Shown here piece by piece: positions 11,477-21,800 of a stretch of DNA of 28,108 bases. The position numbers and the translations under genes were made by a program. The notes under the pieces were generated by a model. That model saw only the letters and a list, made by a program, of their open reading frames with translations, searched no databases and was not told where the DNA came from. Origin of the DNA: Botryllus schlosseri (taxonomy: Eukaryota > Chordata > Ascidiacea > Stolidobranchia > Styelidae). How positions within the stretch are numbered: position 1 is the stretch's first letter; each line of letters begins with the position of its first letter. Where the stretch lies: NCBI GenBank assembly GCA_000444245.1, contig ATSW01016289.1, positions 1 through 28,108 of the forward strand. Direction: 5' to 3'.

Positions 11477-11776
11477 CAGGGGTTCTCAACCTGGGGGCGT
11501 GAAACATCTGAAGGGGGGCGCGAAGAAGCGGTCACCTGAAAAAAAAATTTCGCGCTTCGCGCGATTTACCTCCAATACACGCGTGTTTCTCTCTATATAG
11601 ACCCAATTTCATATTTTTTTTTATTCCTCATCAACATTCATAATCGACCCTACCACCAAACAATCTGTTGCGGTTGCTAGCATCCCAGTTGGATTTGGTG
11701 ATATGACGATAAGGGGGGCGCGAAATTTTTCATTATCAAAAAGGGGGCGTGTCTAAAAAAAGGTTGAGAACCACTG
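11477..11776 (+). mobile_element. 300-bp hAT MITE
   Basis: Left end CAGGGGTTCTCAACCT and right end AGGTTGAGAACCACTG are inverted repeats differing at one position. Flanks are CTCTAGAA (11469-11476) and CTCTAGAG (11777-11784), an 8-bp target duplication with 7 of 8 matches. The inside is non-coding, with GGGGGGCGCGAA blocks near both ends and a TTCGCGCTTCGCGCG palindrome. It inserted exactly at the CTAG target flanking the older element that ends at 11468. Confidence 0.85.
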
Positions 11777-11784
11777 CTCTAGAG

Positions 11785-12597
11785 TCCTATAACTTTCGGG
11801 AAGACCCGTTCGCGGACATTTCAAGAGTTATAGATATTCATGTAGTGTAGAGCGTACTCTGGGGGCGTTGTTGACTTACAGTTTTCGATTTCAACCTGCT
11901 AAGGCGCGCGTCTTGCATATCGTTGCATAAGACACAGGCTTTCTGGGATACTGTTTGTTCAGTATCATAAGTGAATTGTCAACGCAAACAGTTTCAGGAT
12001 GGATCAACTACGGCCTTTGATTGTTTTTACCGCACGGAAAGGATATTTTTAATGATTTCATTTACGTCGTATGCGATTGCTTTTTCGACAACAGATGTAC
12101 ACGTATATTTTTATTTATATTTTGGGCATACGCTCGAAATGTCAATCGCCGACAATATTTGTGCGAACGAGGAATCGCGAATATCTATTTATTGAACTGG
12201 ATTCCCGAGAATCAATGAGAGAAAAATTTGGCATATGCTTTAGTCAGTGCATAGCTCATATACCTGAATATAAGATGTTCAGTTAAGTTTATTAAAGTTA
12301 TATCAATTCTCAGCATCACAAGATTGCGATACACTGAAATTATATAACAAGGAGTCGAAACGACTTGAATGATCAATCAAATACCCGACTTGGCCTGTTG
12401 AATAAAAAAAAAACGAAAACGTGATATATGAAGCGTGCACATTGCACATTGAATATAAAATAACAAAACACAGCATAAAAAGGTAAGCAGTGTAAAGAAA
12501 GGACCGCGTATCAGCAATGAAAAGGAGTTGCCATTTGTCGGTAGGTAAAGTCGAGACGTCGAATCGATATGACCAAAGGGGTATAGATGTCCGGTAT
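11785..12597. other. non-coding DNA, nothing recognised
   Basis: Three overlapping frames stay open near 11971-12286, but the sequence is AT-rich and none shows a recognisable domain or splice context. No RNA gene or element end was seen. Confidence 0.45.
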
Positions 12598-12605
12598 ATA
12601 TAGAG

Positions 12606-12740
12606 CAGGAGTGGCCAACCTTTTTAGCCAAAGTGCCACATTCAAATTACGAGTCATTGCGCGGGTCACTGGAATGTTGAAGGCCTATTTTAGTCGTCCG
12701 ATAGGAGCGAGCCGGATAAAGTAACGGTGAAAACCACACT
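12606..12740 (+). mobile_element. hAT-like left-end relic
   Basis: CAGGAGTGGCCAACCT followed by an AGTGCCACATT block and GCGGGTCACTGG matches the general wording of a second hAT terminus type. It is preceded by ATATAGAG, which fits the 8-bp nTnTAnAn target pattern. The inner boundary is arbitrary. It may be the left half of one element whose right end is at 13421, but the flanking octamers do not match. Confidence 0.5.
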
Positions 12741-13325
12741 TGTTTTACTGCACATCAAGATCGTTAATATTTATGTCATAAAAACTCGGAGTGCAATCGT
12801 GTGGTAGACGAGCGAAGCGCGAAAACTGATCAATATTAATAGATAAATTCGGTAATTATAATTGTTACTTGCATATAATGTGGGCCGTCTCTATATGCCG
12901 CTGGGATCAGTTGGCAAGGACAGGACTATTCGACGCCTGGACATATCAGTATGACGGTTTCGGACATAACGTGTCTATCATTATCATCACCGACGCCGAC
13001 CATCTTTCTGCGAGCTCACACGCGAAGTCGCATGTTGGACGACACGTTCACTCATAATTGCGAAAGTTAAACTCAATTCTATAAACGAAGTGCTTTGTTC
13101 ATTTTAATTTACCGGAGGGGTGGCAATATTGAAAGCAACGAATGTAGTGGTAATAATCCCGCGAAGGGAGAAGAGAAATTTCAAATTAAATAAATCTGCT
13201 GTGGAACATTATACTTTGTGGTAATATACGAACACCTACGAAAAATGCGACTGGCCCGTGGCTATTCCAATGCGTTGGAACTGATATTTTACTCATCAAC
13301 ATCTAACATTTTTAATTGGCCTTGT
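12741..13325. other. interior or flank of degraded hAT element
   Basis: No transposase or other protein is recognisable. The region lies between the two hAT ends at 12606 and 13421 and is probably their decayed interior or unrelated spacer. Confidence 0.35.
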
Positions 13326-13421
13326 AAGTTCACAATAAAATATTTAATTCATTTTTTGATAATATAACTAATTTCTAAAATTACCTCGCGGGCCACGGGC
13401 CTTTAGTTTTTGACGAGTCTG
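13326..13421 (+). mobile_element. hAT-like right-end relic
   Basis: The segment closes with CTCGCGGGCCACGGGCC and then TTTTTGACGAGTCTG at 13407-13421. Read inverted, this is CAGACTCGTCAAAAA followed by a GGCCCG-rich stretch, the usual wording of one class of hAT ends. The AT-rich stretch before it is also typical. No clear target duplication with the 12606 end was seen. Confidence 0.5.
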
Positions 13422-13572
13422 ATCGCACTCACCAACTCAGTGCGCGATACCTTGGACAGCAGTGCGTAACGACTAAAAAGTGGTCATCACATCGGATTTT
13501 TTTGTGCGCATCTTAGATTTCCTGTGCGCAGAGACCTGTGAGCACTGCGCAATTGCTCACATGCGCAGCTTA

Positions 13573-13591
13573 GAGGGAGAGAGAGAGAGAG
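13573..13591. repeat. (GA)n microsatellite
   Basis: A short GA repeat lies next to GTGCGCA/ATGCGCA words that recur at 13502 and 13561. No function is inferred. Confidence 0.8.
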
Positions 13592-14146
13592 TCTTTATTT
13601 TCATCCAACCAAAATGCATAACAAACGGCAGTGATGGTGGTACAGAAAATATGCGTGCACAGTATTCGGTATTAGATAGGAATGATCGATAAGACCGTGT
13701 AGGACTGTAGGTCATCTAGTTTGATCACACCAGCCTCAAACAGGTACACTTGACTCTGAACAGTCTGGCTGTAAAAAATGTTTAGTTAAGAAAGGAAAAT
13801 AGAAGAAAAATTAAACGATGGTAGCAAATGATCAGTGAAGCAATGTCTGGGCGAGGTAGGGCAACAGTGGAACATTGGATGCTACCAATATATCCCTATA
13901 TTTGAACATATTGAGGCGTTAGCTTCATTTAATTGCCACAGTTTGATAAAGAGCAATCACCGTATTGAAATGATAGCAATTTTATTACTGATGCATACAA
14001 TATGCAACGTTACAGTGATGTTGGTCACCTACCTCGTATATTTACGCCTTGCAGAGAGAGCGATAGGTTATGAACAATATTCATTTGCTTCGTCTTACTA
14101 AGGTTCTTTGAACGACTCTCTACATACCCCCTGTAGCTTCTCATGC
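13592..14146. other. non-coding DNA, nothing recognised
   Basis: Open segments of 70-88 codons (13480-13692, 13835-14101) lack recognisable domains. No RNA gene was seen. Confidence 0.4.
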
Positions 14147-14147
14147 C

Positions 14148-14196
<49 letters not shown>
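14147..14196. repeat. compound (GTCT)n(CT)n microsatellite
   Basis: Five GTCT units pass directly into an uninterrupted run of CT dinucleotides to 14196. The tract is likely to vary in length between individuals and to be error-prone in assembly. Confidence 0.95.
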
Positions 14197-14198
<2 letters not shown>

Positions 14199-14541
14199 AT
14201 GTTGTTCAGCTGTTGACTTGTAGCCTAGCTCGGCTCACTTTGTCCCTGTGCTGACCAAGACTCAGAGCACAATACCATATTATAACGGGGCGATAAGCTG
14301 TGCGGCTGTGCTCCGCTATAATAACACAAAGCACATTTCCAAAAGTAGCGTGCGGAAAGATATCAATACAATTATGTTAACCGTAAATTTAATCACAACA
14401 CGTGCAAGTTTATTTACCGTTAAACATAGAGAAACCTGTCTCCCCGCACCATTAACATGGCAACGTAACGTAGCCATGAAATGTATCAAAACAACCGAAA
14501 ATTGTAAGTAACACTAATGTTTTATGGTTTTAGGTTATAGG

Positions 14542-14883
14542 TAGGGTTACATTTAAAACAAGAATCAATTTACGACAAAAACGTTTAAAACATGGTCCTT
14601 GTTTAAAACAAGTTTTCTATTGTATTTGACCCGTCACTTCGCGAATACTAAATTGTGATGTCACAGTGGATTGATATTGATTATTGAATATGAGGGTAAA
14701 TAAGCCCTTTGACGAAAAAGGATTCTGAGGGTTCAAATCGTCCAGAAGTTCATAGAACGTGTTTTTCGAAAATATTTACGCAATTATGGCATAATTAAAC
14801 AATTTTTGAAAAAAAATACATTTTTTCAAATGCCATCTGTAAAACAGTATTTAAAAGGTCATTTGTTTTAAAATGCAACCCTG
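14542..14883. mobile_element. 342-bp hAT-like MITE
   Basis: The left end TAGGGTTACATTTAAAACAA and the inverse of the right end, CAGGGTTGCATTTTAAAACAA without its last base, are imperfect terminal inverted repeats. The flanking octamers GTTATAGG (14534-14541) and CTTGTAGG (14884-14891) match at 6 of 8 positions, fitting hAT. Further TTTAAAAC words inside both halves make the element partly self-complementary. No coding capacity. Confidence 0.65.
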
Positions 14884-14891
14884 CTTGTAGG

Positions 14892-17800
14892 CCTATACTC
14901 ACATTAACCATGCTCCGCATGAAAACGTATATAGGTATCATAAAGTTAATTTCCGGATTGATTTAGCAAAAATTGATGGGTAACACTTGTTCTCTGTTGC
15001 ATTCTTCTATGGTAGGTAAAAAGAGTGGGAAGGTTTATCAATTTGTGGTATTATCTCACTTTCCGTGCGGAAGTGAATAGAGCCGGATTAGGTTCAAATA
15101 ATGCTAATCTTTACTGCGTTGCTTTCAGTCACGGAGAACTTATTGAGATTTTATATCTATGTATCAAGTGCAACCACAAGGCACATAACCCCAGTATTGT
15201 TCGTCGCGCACAGTCACTTTTCTCATTTCTGTTTGCGCGAAGATACTCTGATGAACTCTAATATTTCGCTAGAAATTCCGATACTGCTTCGAGTAAGATG
15301 ACGGTATCTTGTTTAGAAGAACAGCTGACGTAATCTAAGGATTGGTGTTTCGTTAAAGAATCAGAGGCTATCTATATCGAACCCCGCGATGAGTTGACTG
15401 AGCATGAGATATTCCGAGGCATAACAGAATAAATAAATAAATTCAATCAACCCAAACTAAATCTCCTTCGGTCGTTTTATATAGTCGAGAATTATATAGT
15501 TATTGTGCGCCAGTTAAGTTTATTTTCATGGCGTTCTATATATAGATCACTTGCATGAATATTACACGCCAGTAGGGGTACATTTTAACTTCAAAGACAT
15601 GCGAAAACGGGTCGCAAGATTACGCTGTATTTGGGGAGAATTAAATACCAACCATGGGGTATCAGCAATATAAGCACCTTGTCAAAAGGGGATCGATATT
15701 AAATCATGCGATGCAGTTTGATTTATTAATAGGCTATACGTGATAACGGTCATGACTCGCACATTTATTCACCACTTCGGCTCTTTTCTGATTTCCCGTA
15801 ACAATGCATATAGTTATACGCTATTACGCTGTGCAACATTTTTTCTGAGAATTGACAAGTAAATTACAAATCTCATAAAATACATCGTGGTCTATGCCAG
15901 ACTTTGTGAGACTGCTGGAGTGAAATTTGAAGAGTTGAAATGAAGTCCCTTTGGAATAGTGCGGTGTCACCATCATGTCTCTATCAGTGAGACTCGACAA
16001 CTTTACATTAAAGTAATAATGAAGAGGGAAAGCGGCAACAGGTCTTTTCTCGTGGCTATACGTTCACGGGCATTTTATAGTTTCGTCTAGGGTCAACGTG
16101 ATTTGTGATGTTTTAATATGACTGTACATGTACAGTAGCCTACATATACATACTGAATAAAATATGTATGTCCCTCTCGAGTTATGCAGTATTGAGTATT
16201 GCATACTTGAAAAATAATTCGTTAAGCTCCATGTACTCGGATCGCATCTGCACGATGTTAATAAAGTGGATTACACCGGTAAGTGCAAATCATTAGCCTA
16301 AAATTTAAGTGGGCTGTATGAGGAAACTCGTAGATTTTCCATTTTTTCGTAGCGTGCATGCCACACAGTTCCATTGTGTAGTGCGAATAGCTGGAAATAT
16401 ATTCGCATGCTGATATCCTGTAATGAAATGATGCTACAATTTAATTTTGACTAGACTATAACACATAGTATGCGGGTTGACATGCAAAATACGGGATCGT
16501 AAATCATCTTATGGCCTTTTAGACTGCATGAATCTAGTATCATGCATTGCTATTTAAATATAACCTGTTTGAATAATTATAATTTAATCTCTGTATTCGA
16601 ATGATTTTTCATCATGTCCATACTCAATATGAGTACCAAAGTTTTCGCTTCTGCGGAGCCATGCGAGGTATTTATCCACACGAGATGAGATACTCACAAC
16701 TGTCTTCGATGCCGCCGACATCATCACCTTAACGACGAGGTCAAGATAGCGGCAATAAATCACATAAATATCGCGCGTGGAATTTCCATAATAACAACAC
16801 GTGTTATTTGAAACACTGCACGACTGTATAATCGACTCAACGGAAAATAATATTGAGACAGTTCTGAACGTGTTTGGTCGTCGAATTAGATGCGATGTGT
16901 GCAATTCACGGACATTGTACAAGAAAGAAGTTATATATATACAATGCATAAGTATATGGTTTGTGTACCGAATCTAATAACCCATATACGCCGAAGCCAT
17001 GTGTTTAGATATAGGGGATGGCGAAAGGCGCCAATGCCTCCTGCAATTTATGGTGTCTATTCATGATCTCACGTCATTATTAAAATATGTCCCCCACAAA
17101 ATCAAAATAAAAACTCATTCTGGCTACGCCATTGGACAAATTGGGGAAGAGGGGTATCTGATGCGGAAATACATAAGTTTGTAAGGATCTTAAAAGTTTT
17201 GGAATCTGAATTCATCCGGGTCCCACTGGCAAATTAAAATTCAAAGTCAGAAAAATCCTGCTACAGTCACACTAATTTTACATATTTCCGTGGAAAAATC
17301 CTATGCTATGTTCCTGCTCCGGCTCCTGAATGGGATCGTGATCACCGCTGCTCTCAATATAAGATGTGGATTGCCGCTATCAACTTCGATTTGGAACATT
17401 CTGCTGTCGCTGCGATTGCGATGAATAGCATTTAGGGCTATCTTCATCTCAGAAATATCGCCATAAATGCGTTTTTATGTCTAATGTCTAACATAAATAT
17501 TTTCTAAGAGAACGAAACCTCCGATGTGTAGCAATACGTTTGCGGTCAGATTATTTATCATTATGGTTGTACTACACAAATTCTCGTTCCATACCATTCA
17601 TTGATATCAGCTGTCCATATAGCCCACCAAGCTCAGAATCTCAATGTTTAACCATTACGTTCTATATTTTTAGACTCCGTCAATAACGTATTCGTCTAAT
17701 CGTTGTTATCCTCTTTTTCTGGTCGGAAGCGGGTATTAGGTATTAGCACCTTATCCGATTCATTAAATTGTTAGAAGCGGATCAGATAACAATGCGTAAA

Positions 17801-17960
17801 ACCTTTCTTTAGCTAGTAACGTCATATACATAGCCAAGACACGCTTCGGTCGTAAGTTAGACATCTATAGCGATGAAAAAAGTTAACTAAAGCTCAAATA
17901 GAAGATGCTGTAATTTGATCAGCGGAATGTCTTCGAATCTAGATAAGTCTCTTGCCTGGC
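14892..17960. other. non-coding DNA, no gene recognised
   Basis: No coding exons, RNA genes or element ends could be supported. The longest open segment is on the minus strand (16584-16949, 121 codons) and has no recognisable domain or splice context. The sequence contains scattered GTAGCCTAC and TAGGCCTA words common in some invertebrate genomes. Confidence 0.4.
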
Positions 17961-17961
17961 A

Positions 17962-17999
17962 TATATAAAGCCTTGAGACGGAGAGTAGACATATCATTG
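17962..17999 (+). promoter_or_regulatory. TATA-like box with initiator-like sequence (distal)
   Basis: TATATAAAG at 17962-17970 is followed by TCATTG, close to the TCAKTY initiator. Its A lies 34 bases after the first T of the TATA box, near the usual spacing. It is about 815 bp upstream of the ADAMTS start codon and could serve a 5' UTR beginning there. Inferred only from motif wording. Confidence 0.25.
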
Positions 18000-18109
18000 T
18001 CAGAGACTTAGGCCAACCGAAGGATAAACCAATCGACCCGATTTGGGTTAAAGCAATGCATAGCAGTGACGAATTTTGAGGACCCGTCAAAGCAGAAATT
18101 AAACACGCT

Positions 18110-18152
18110 TATATAAGAATGGCTCCACGCTTTATAAACAATAGACTCATTT
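18110..18152 (+). promoter_or_regulatory. TATA-like box with initiator match (proximal)
   Basis: TATATAAG at 18110-18117 is followed by TCATTT at 18147-18152, an exact TCAKTY initiator, although the spacing of 39 bases is longer than usual. A second TTTATAAAC lies between them. It is an alternative promoter for the ADAMTS gene, or for the open segment that starts at 18159. Confidence 0.25.
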
Positions 18153-18158
18153 TAATCA

Positions 18159-18542
18159 ATGAATTGTATCCTCCGTCACGTGTTAATCTCAACAATCGCG
18201 ATGTCCAGCGATAAAACAGATTTCAGACGCTTGAATTTGCGAAAATTAGCTATAACAAGCAAGGTATTACCGATAGCGATAACGCGATGGCGACGTATCG
18301 TGAATGCGAAATCTTCCAACTTCTCTGGCCAGTGCGCAATTATATCAAAGTTAGTTTATGCACTGATAAATAAAGGTATGACGAAATGGCGTTATGAGAG
18401 ATCCGGTCGTGCGCAGGAAAAAATAGCCGCAGATTTGAGACAACTCCGAAATCTGCCGTATTACTTTATTTGCGATCAGCGAAGGGATTCCTTGAAGACC
18501 AGGCGAGAGGCGGCAGGCGTTAACAACTGCAAGGTTGACTAG
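18159..18542 (+). CDS. unrecognised 127-codon open segment upstream of ADAMTS
   Basis: ATG to TAG without interruption. It is the longest uninterrupted open segment outside the ADAMTS gene and starts 10 bases after a candidate initiator. The product would be strongly basic (many Arg and Lys, for example RWRRIV and KTRREAAGV) with no signal peptide, membrane segment or known domain. It could be fortuitous, lie within the ADAMTS 5' leader, or be a small gene. I lean to fortuitous because no poly(A) signal or homologue is evident. Confidence 0.12.
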   Translation: MNCILRHVLISTIAMSSDKTDFRRLNLRKLAITSKVLPIAITRWRRIVNAKSSNFSGQCAIISKLVYALINKGMTKWRYERSGRAQEKIAADLRQLRNLPYYFICDQRRDSLKTRREAAGVNNCKVD

Positions 18543-18782
18543 ACAGGATTCCCTCGCGAAGCGTACGGTGTCTTCGTTGAGCTGGGCAGTTACAGGTTAC
18601 GCTGTCTAGTGTTCGTCTGGTATGTATAGTCTGGATTTCAAACTCACAGCATCATTTTACTTTTATGCAGAATATTTAAGAACGTTAGATAAAATACATT
18701 ATTTTTATACCAAAGAAGATAAGCAACCAATCTCAATAAGACAACAGCTTCCAGCGACAAAAACACGCTCTTTTTGTGAAGA
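18543..18782 (+). promoter_or_regulatory. probable ADAMTS 5' leader region
   Basis: This stretch immediately precedes the signal-peptide exon. An in-frame TGA at 18777-18779 closes the reading frame upstream, so translation must begin after it. No splice acceptor was needed to explain the start. The extent of the transcribed leader cannot be fixed from sequence alone. Confidence 0.35.
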
Positions 18783-18812
18783 ATGATAATTTATTTATTA
18801 AAGATATTCAAG

Positions 18813-18888
18813 ATGACCAAACTATTTATATTTTATGGAATTTTCATTATTTCTTCCGGATCAGCATTAGCATCGCAACACAGACACG
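18813..18888 (+). CDS. ADAMTS6/10: ADAMTS exon 1: signal peptide
   Basis: Encodes [20 protein letters not shown], a typical signal peptide with a likely cut after ALA, then SQHRH. The donor is CACG|GTGAGT, phase 1. The ATG at 18813 has A at -3. An in-frame ATG at 18783, also with A at -3 and directly after an in-frame stop, would add ten residues (MIIYLLKIFK). I prefer 18813 because it gives a signal peptide of normal length. Confidence 0.8.
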
Positions 18889-21800
18889 GTGAGTGACGCT
18901 AGGATCATGTTTGCAACTGTCTTTGTTGTGGTATCAATAATAGTAACCCTGAATGTCGGACTTGCTTGTATTCACTATAGCATAATTGCTTGTAGAGAGG
19001 TTGAAAGCTCTATTTCTCAATCTTCAATTAAATCCCGTTTAATAACCTCGGGGCTCTAATATCAAGATGAGGAAAGCCGCAAACATATGCCGTTTATCTT
19101 CACCACAGTTTCCTGATTGATCCTGTATATCTCGGCGAATAATCACAGGGTGTGATCGAAGCAGCAATAAATTTCTCATAATATTTATGAGACCGAGGCT
19201 GTGGTTAGGTTTAGGACCTGTTCGCGTAATTGGAAAGTGCAATCGAATCTTTCGTAAAGAGCCAACTATTGTAGCACACTTGAGCAACCATACTCGTTCT
19301 AGATCGTTAAGGATTACTTCCAATGTCGGTCGAACCACTTACGATAGCGATCGCTTCGGCTGCTTGGCATGATGCCGTTTGCATGTCGCCGCAACATACT
19401 TTGCGAAAGCGAATGACGAATAAACGGAGGAATCTATTTCAGGTCAATTAATGAAAGCGCTATCATCACTAACAGAAGAGGACGCTTCTTCGCCGGTCGA
19501 GACGCGGTTTCTTCGTCGCGTTGACGCAAAAGGAACATTTATGTCCTACGTGAACATTGAATCAATTAACCGCGGATATAATAAAGACTTTGTCAAACTT
19601 CGGCGGCGTAGGAGCGTCACGGAGTCATTGACCCCGCAAACAGACGATCACGAAGTCTTTATTGAAATGGACAATATGTTTGATATGCCGAAGCCGCGGT
19701 TCCATTTAAAAAAGAATTATAAGCTAGTTTCGAAGAACTTCCAATTGGAAATTAGAGGCAGGGGAGGCAAAATCGTCACGCGGCACGACGAAATAGACGA
19801 TTGCCACTACACGGGAACTATACATAACTACGACGGATATTCTAAAGTGGCGCTTAGTTTGTGTGACGGAATGGTGAGTCGCATCGGTTAAGCGCCTGGA
19901 TTATCCACGGTATCGTCATTTGCATTCTTTTTCAACAGCAAGGCGTCATAGCGAAAGACGGGGTCGAATATGTAATTGAACCTCTGTTCAATGAAACATC
20001 TTCGGCTTCGAACGACACGGACGACAGCTTAGTCGAGTCGACTACCTCCGTCCCGTTTTCGGAAGCGGAAGCGATGAGCGAAGAGAGGGCAGAAGGTCAC
20101 CCGCACGTGATTTACAAAAGATCCATCTTCCGTCATCTTCATCAAAGAAAAAAGAGCAAAGACGATCTCGGACACTGTGGTTACTCGGGTATGTTTGCAG
20201 CACGCCGAATTCAAGGGCAGCATCCTTCATTGAGATTACAATTGACAGATGACGCGAACGGAGAAACACCTTGGTGGAGAGTCAAACCGCAAGGTGGCGA
20301 TTCAAAGACACGACAGGGCGAGCGTCACGGATCCGATCCATCATCATCGCAAAACAAGCGCGGCTCGAAAAAATCCAGGAGGAATTCAAGACATCACCAT
20401 CACGAGAAGCATATCACAGAGAGCAACGACCTCGAGGAAGAAACTCTCAGTCGCAAAAAACGATCCGTCAGTCGGGAAAGAAACGTTGAAACGCTAGTCG
20501 TGGCCGACAAGATGATGGTCGGATACCACGGACGAAAAGACGTAGAAAGCTACATACTCACAATAATGAATATCGTAAGTACTGTCAATGAGACCACAGT
20601 CGTTGACCTTCACTTAACGCGCCGCAATTGTGTTGGCAGGTATCCAATCTGTACCATGATGCATCGATCGGTAACGCGGTGAACATCATTGTGACCAGAA
20701 TAGTCTTGCTAACGGAAGATCAGGTAAATGATAAGGAAAATTTACGGATTGTGTTACGGCGCTAGTTTATTTAGCGGTTATGATGTAACGGCTTGAATAT
20801 CGTGTAAGAAACCCGGCCTCGAAACTCTATAACACATGTACCTTTCTTCGCCGCAGCCCAACCTCAAGATAAACCACCACGCCGATAGATCGCTGGACAG
20901 CTTTTGCAGATGGCAGCATTCTATCAACGTAAACGATTCGGTAGAGGCTCCAGAGAGTGGAATAGCGCACCATGACAATGCTGTTCTACTTACCGGGTAA
21001 GAATCGATGAATCAGCCGCGATTATTGTACATTGATTAGCATCTGAACTTCCGACGCGAGGCGACGCCTTATCGTGGTTCTGTAAACTTTGTTTTGCCAA
21101 TACTGTGGGTCCAAATGAGTCATTGCAACGGTCTAAGACATTACGGCAACCTATGATTCAACTCGGGGCGATATCTGGAGTTGGTATCCATAACGCAGGG
21201 AACATTACTAGTGTCCATGACGATATCCGTTTATGGTCTTCCACCTAATGATTAATTGGGATAAAGAGATCACTATGTCGAGACCTCGTAAGCTTATCGC
21301 TCCGACAGTACGAATCACACGACGGGTTTGATTACTTGTGGAATGAAAGCCATCCATATAACGCAGCTTTTATTTAAACAGCTATGCGTAATCGTGTCTT
21401 GTGCTTTGTAACATGATGTACCGAAATTTGATGAGACGTTATTAAAATATTATATTTGCGACTGAGTATATTCTAGAACCGATACTAGATATCGTTATTT
21501 CCATTTCAGGTACGACATCTGCACGTTCCAGAACAAGCCTTGCGGAACTCTAGGTAAGATTTGTGTGTTAAACTGATGCTTATCAAAACACCGCCATGCA
21601 TACATCACCGCCTTCATGTTATCTGTCATGCCTTTACGTGATCATCGTTCTGCTGACGTATGTTCTTAACCTATACAATGCACCGGAATATCTCAGTAAA
21701 CAGATATGCCACACCGCAAAAATTCAGATTTATTCAAGGTGACACGTGATAGGATTCCCCGCCTTTAAACAATAGACCCGATTACCAGACAATCAAACTC

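Noticed and set aside
14147-14196. CRISPR-like or satellite array
   Set aside because: It is a simple GTCT/CT microsatellite without spacers. No CRISPR is expected in animal DNA.
14725-14740. B-box-like GGTTCAAATC
   Set aside because: It lies in the middle of the 342-bp MITE, lacks an A box at tRNA spacing and does not fold as a T arm.
16584-16949. 121-codon open frame on the minus strand
   Set aside because: No recognisable domain, signal peptide, splice context or poly(A) signal. One frame of this length is expected by chance in about 18 kb of non-coding DNA read in six frames.
19039-19372. Open frames on both strands within ADAMTS intron 1
   Set aside because: They mirror each other on opposite strands and are flanked by good splice sites of the real gene. 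No domain was seen.
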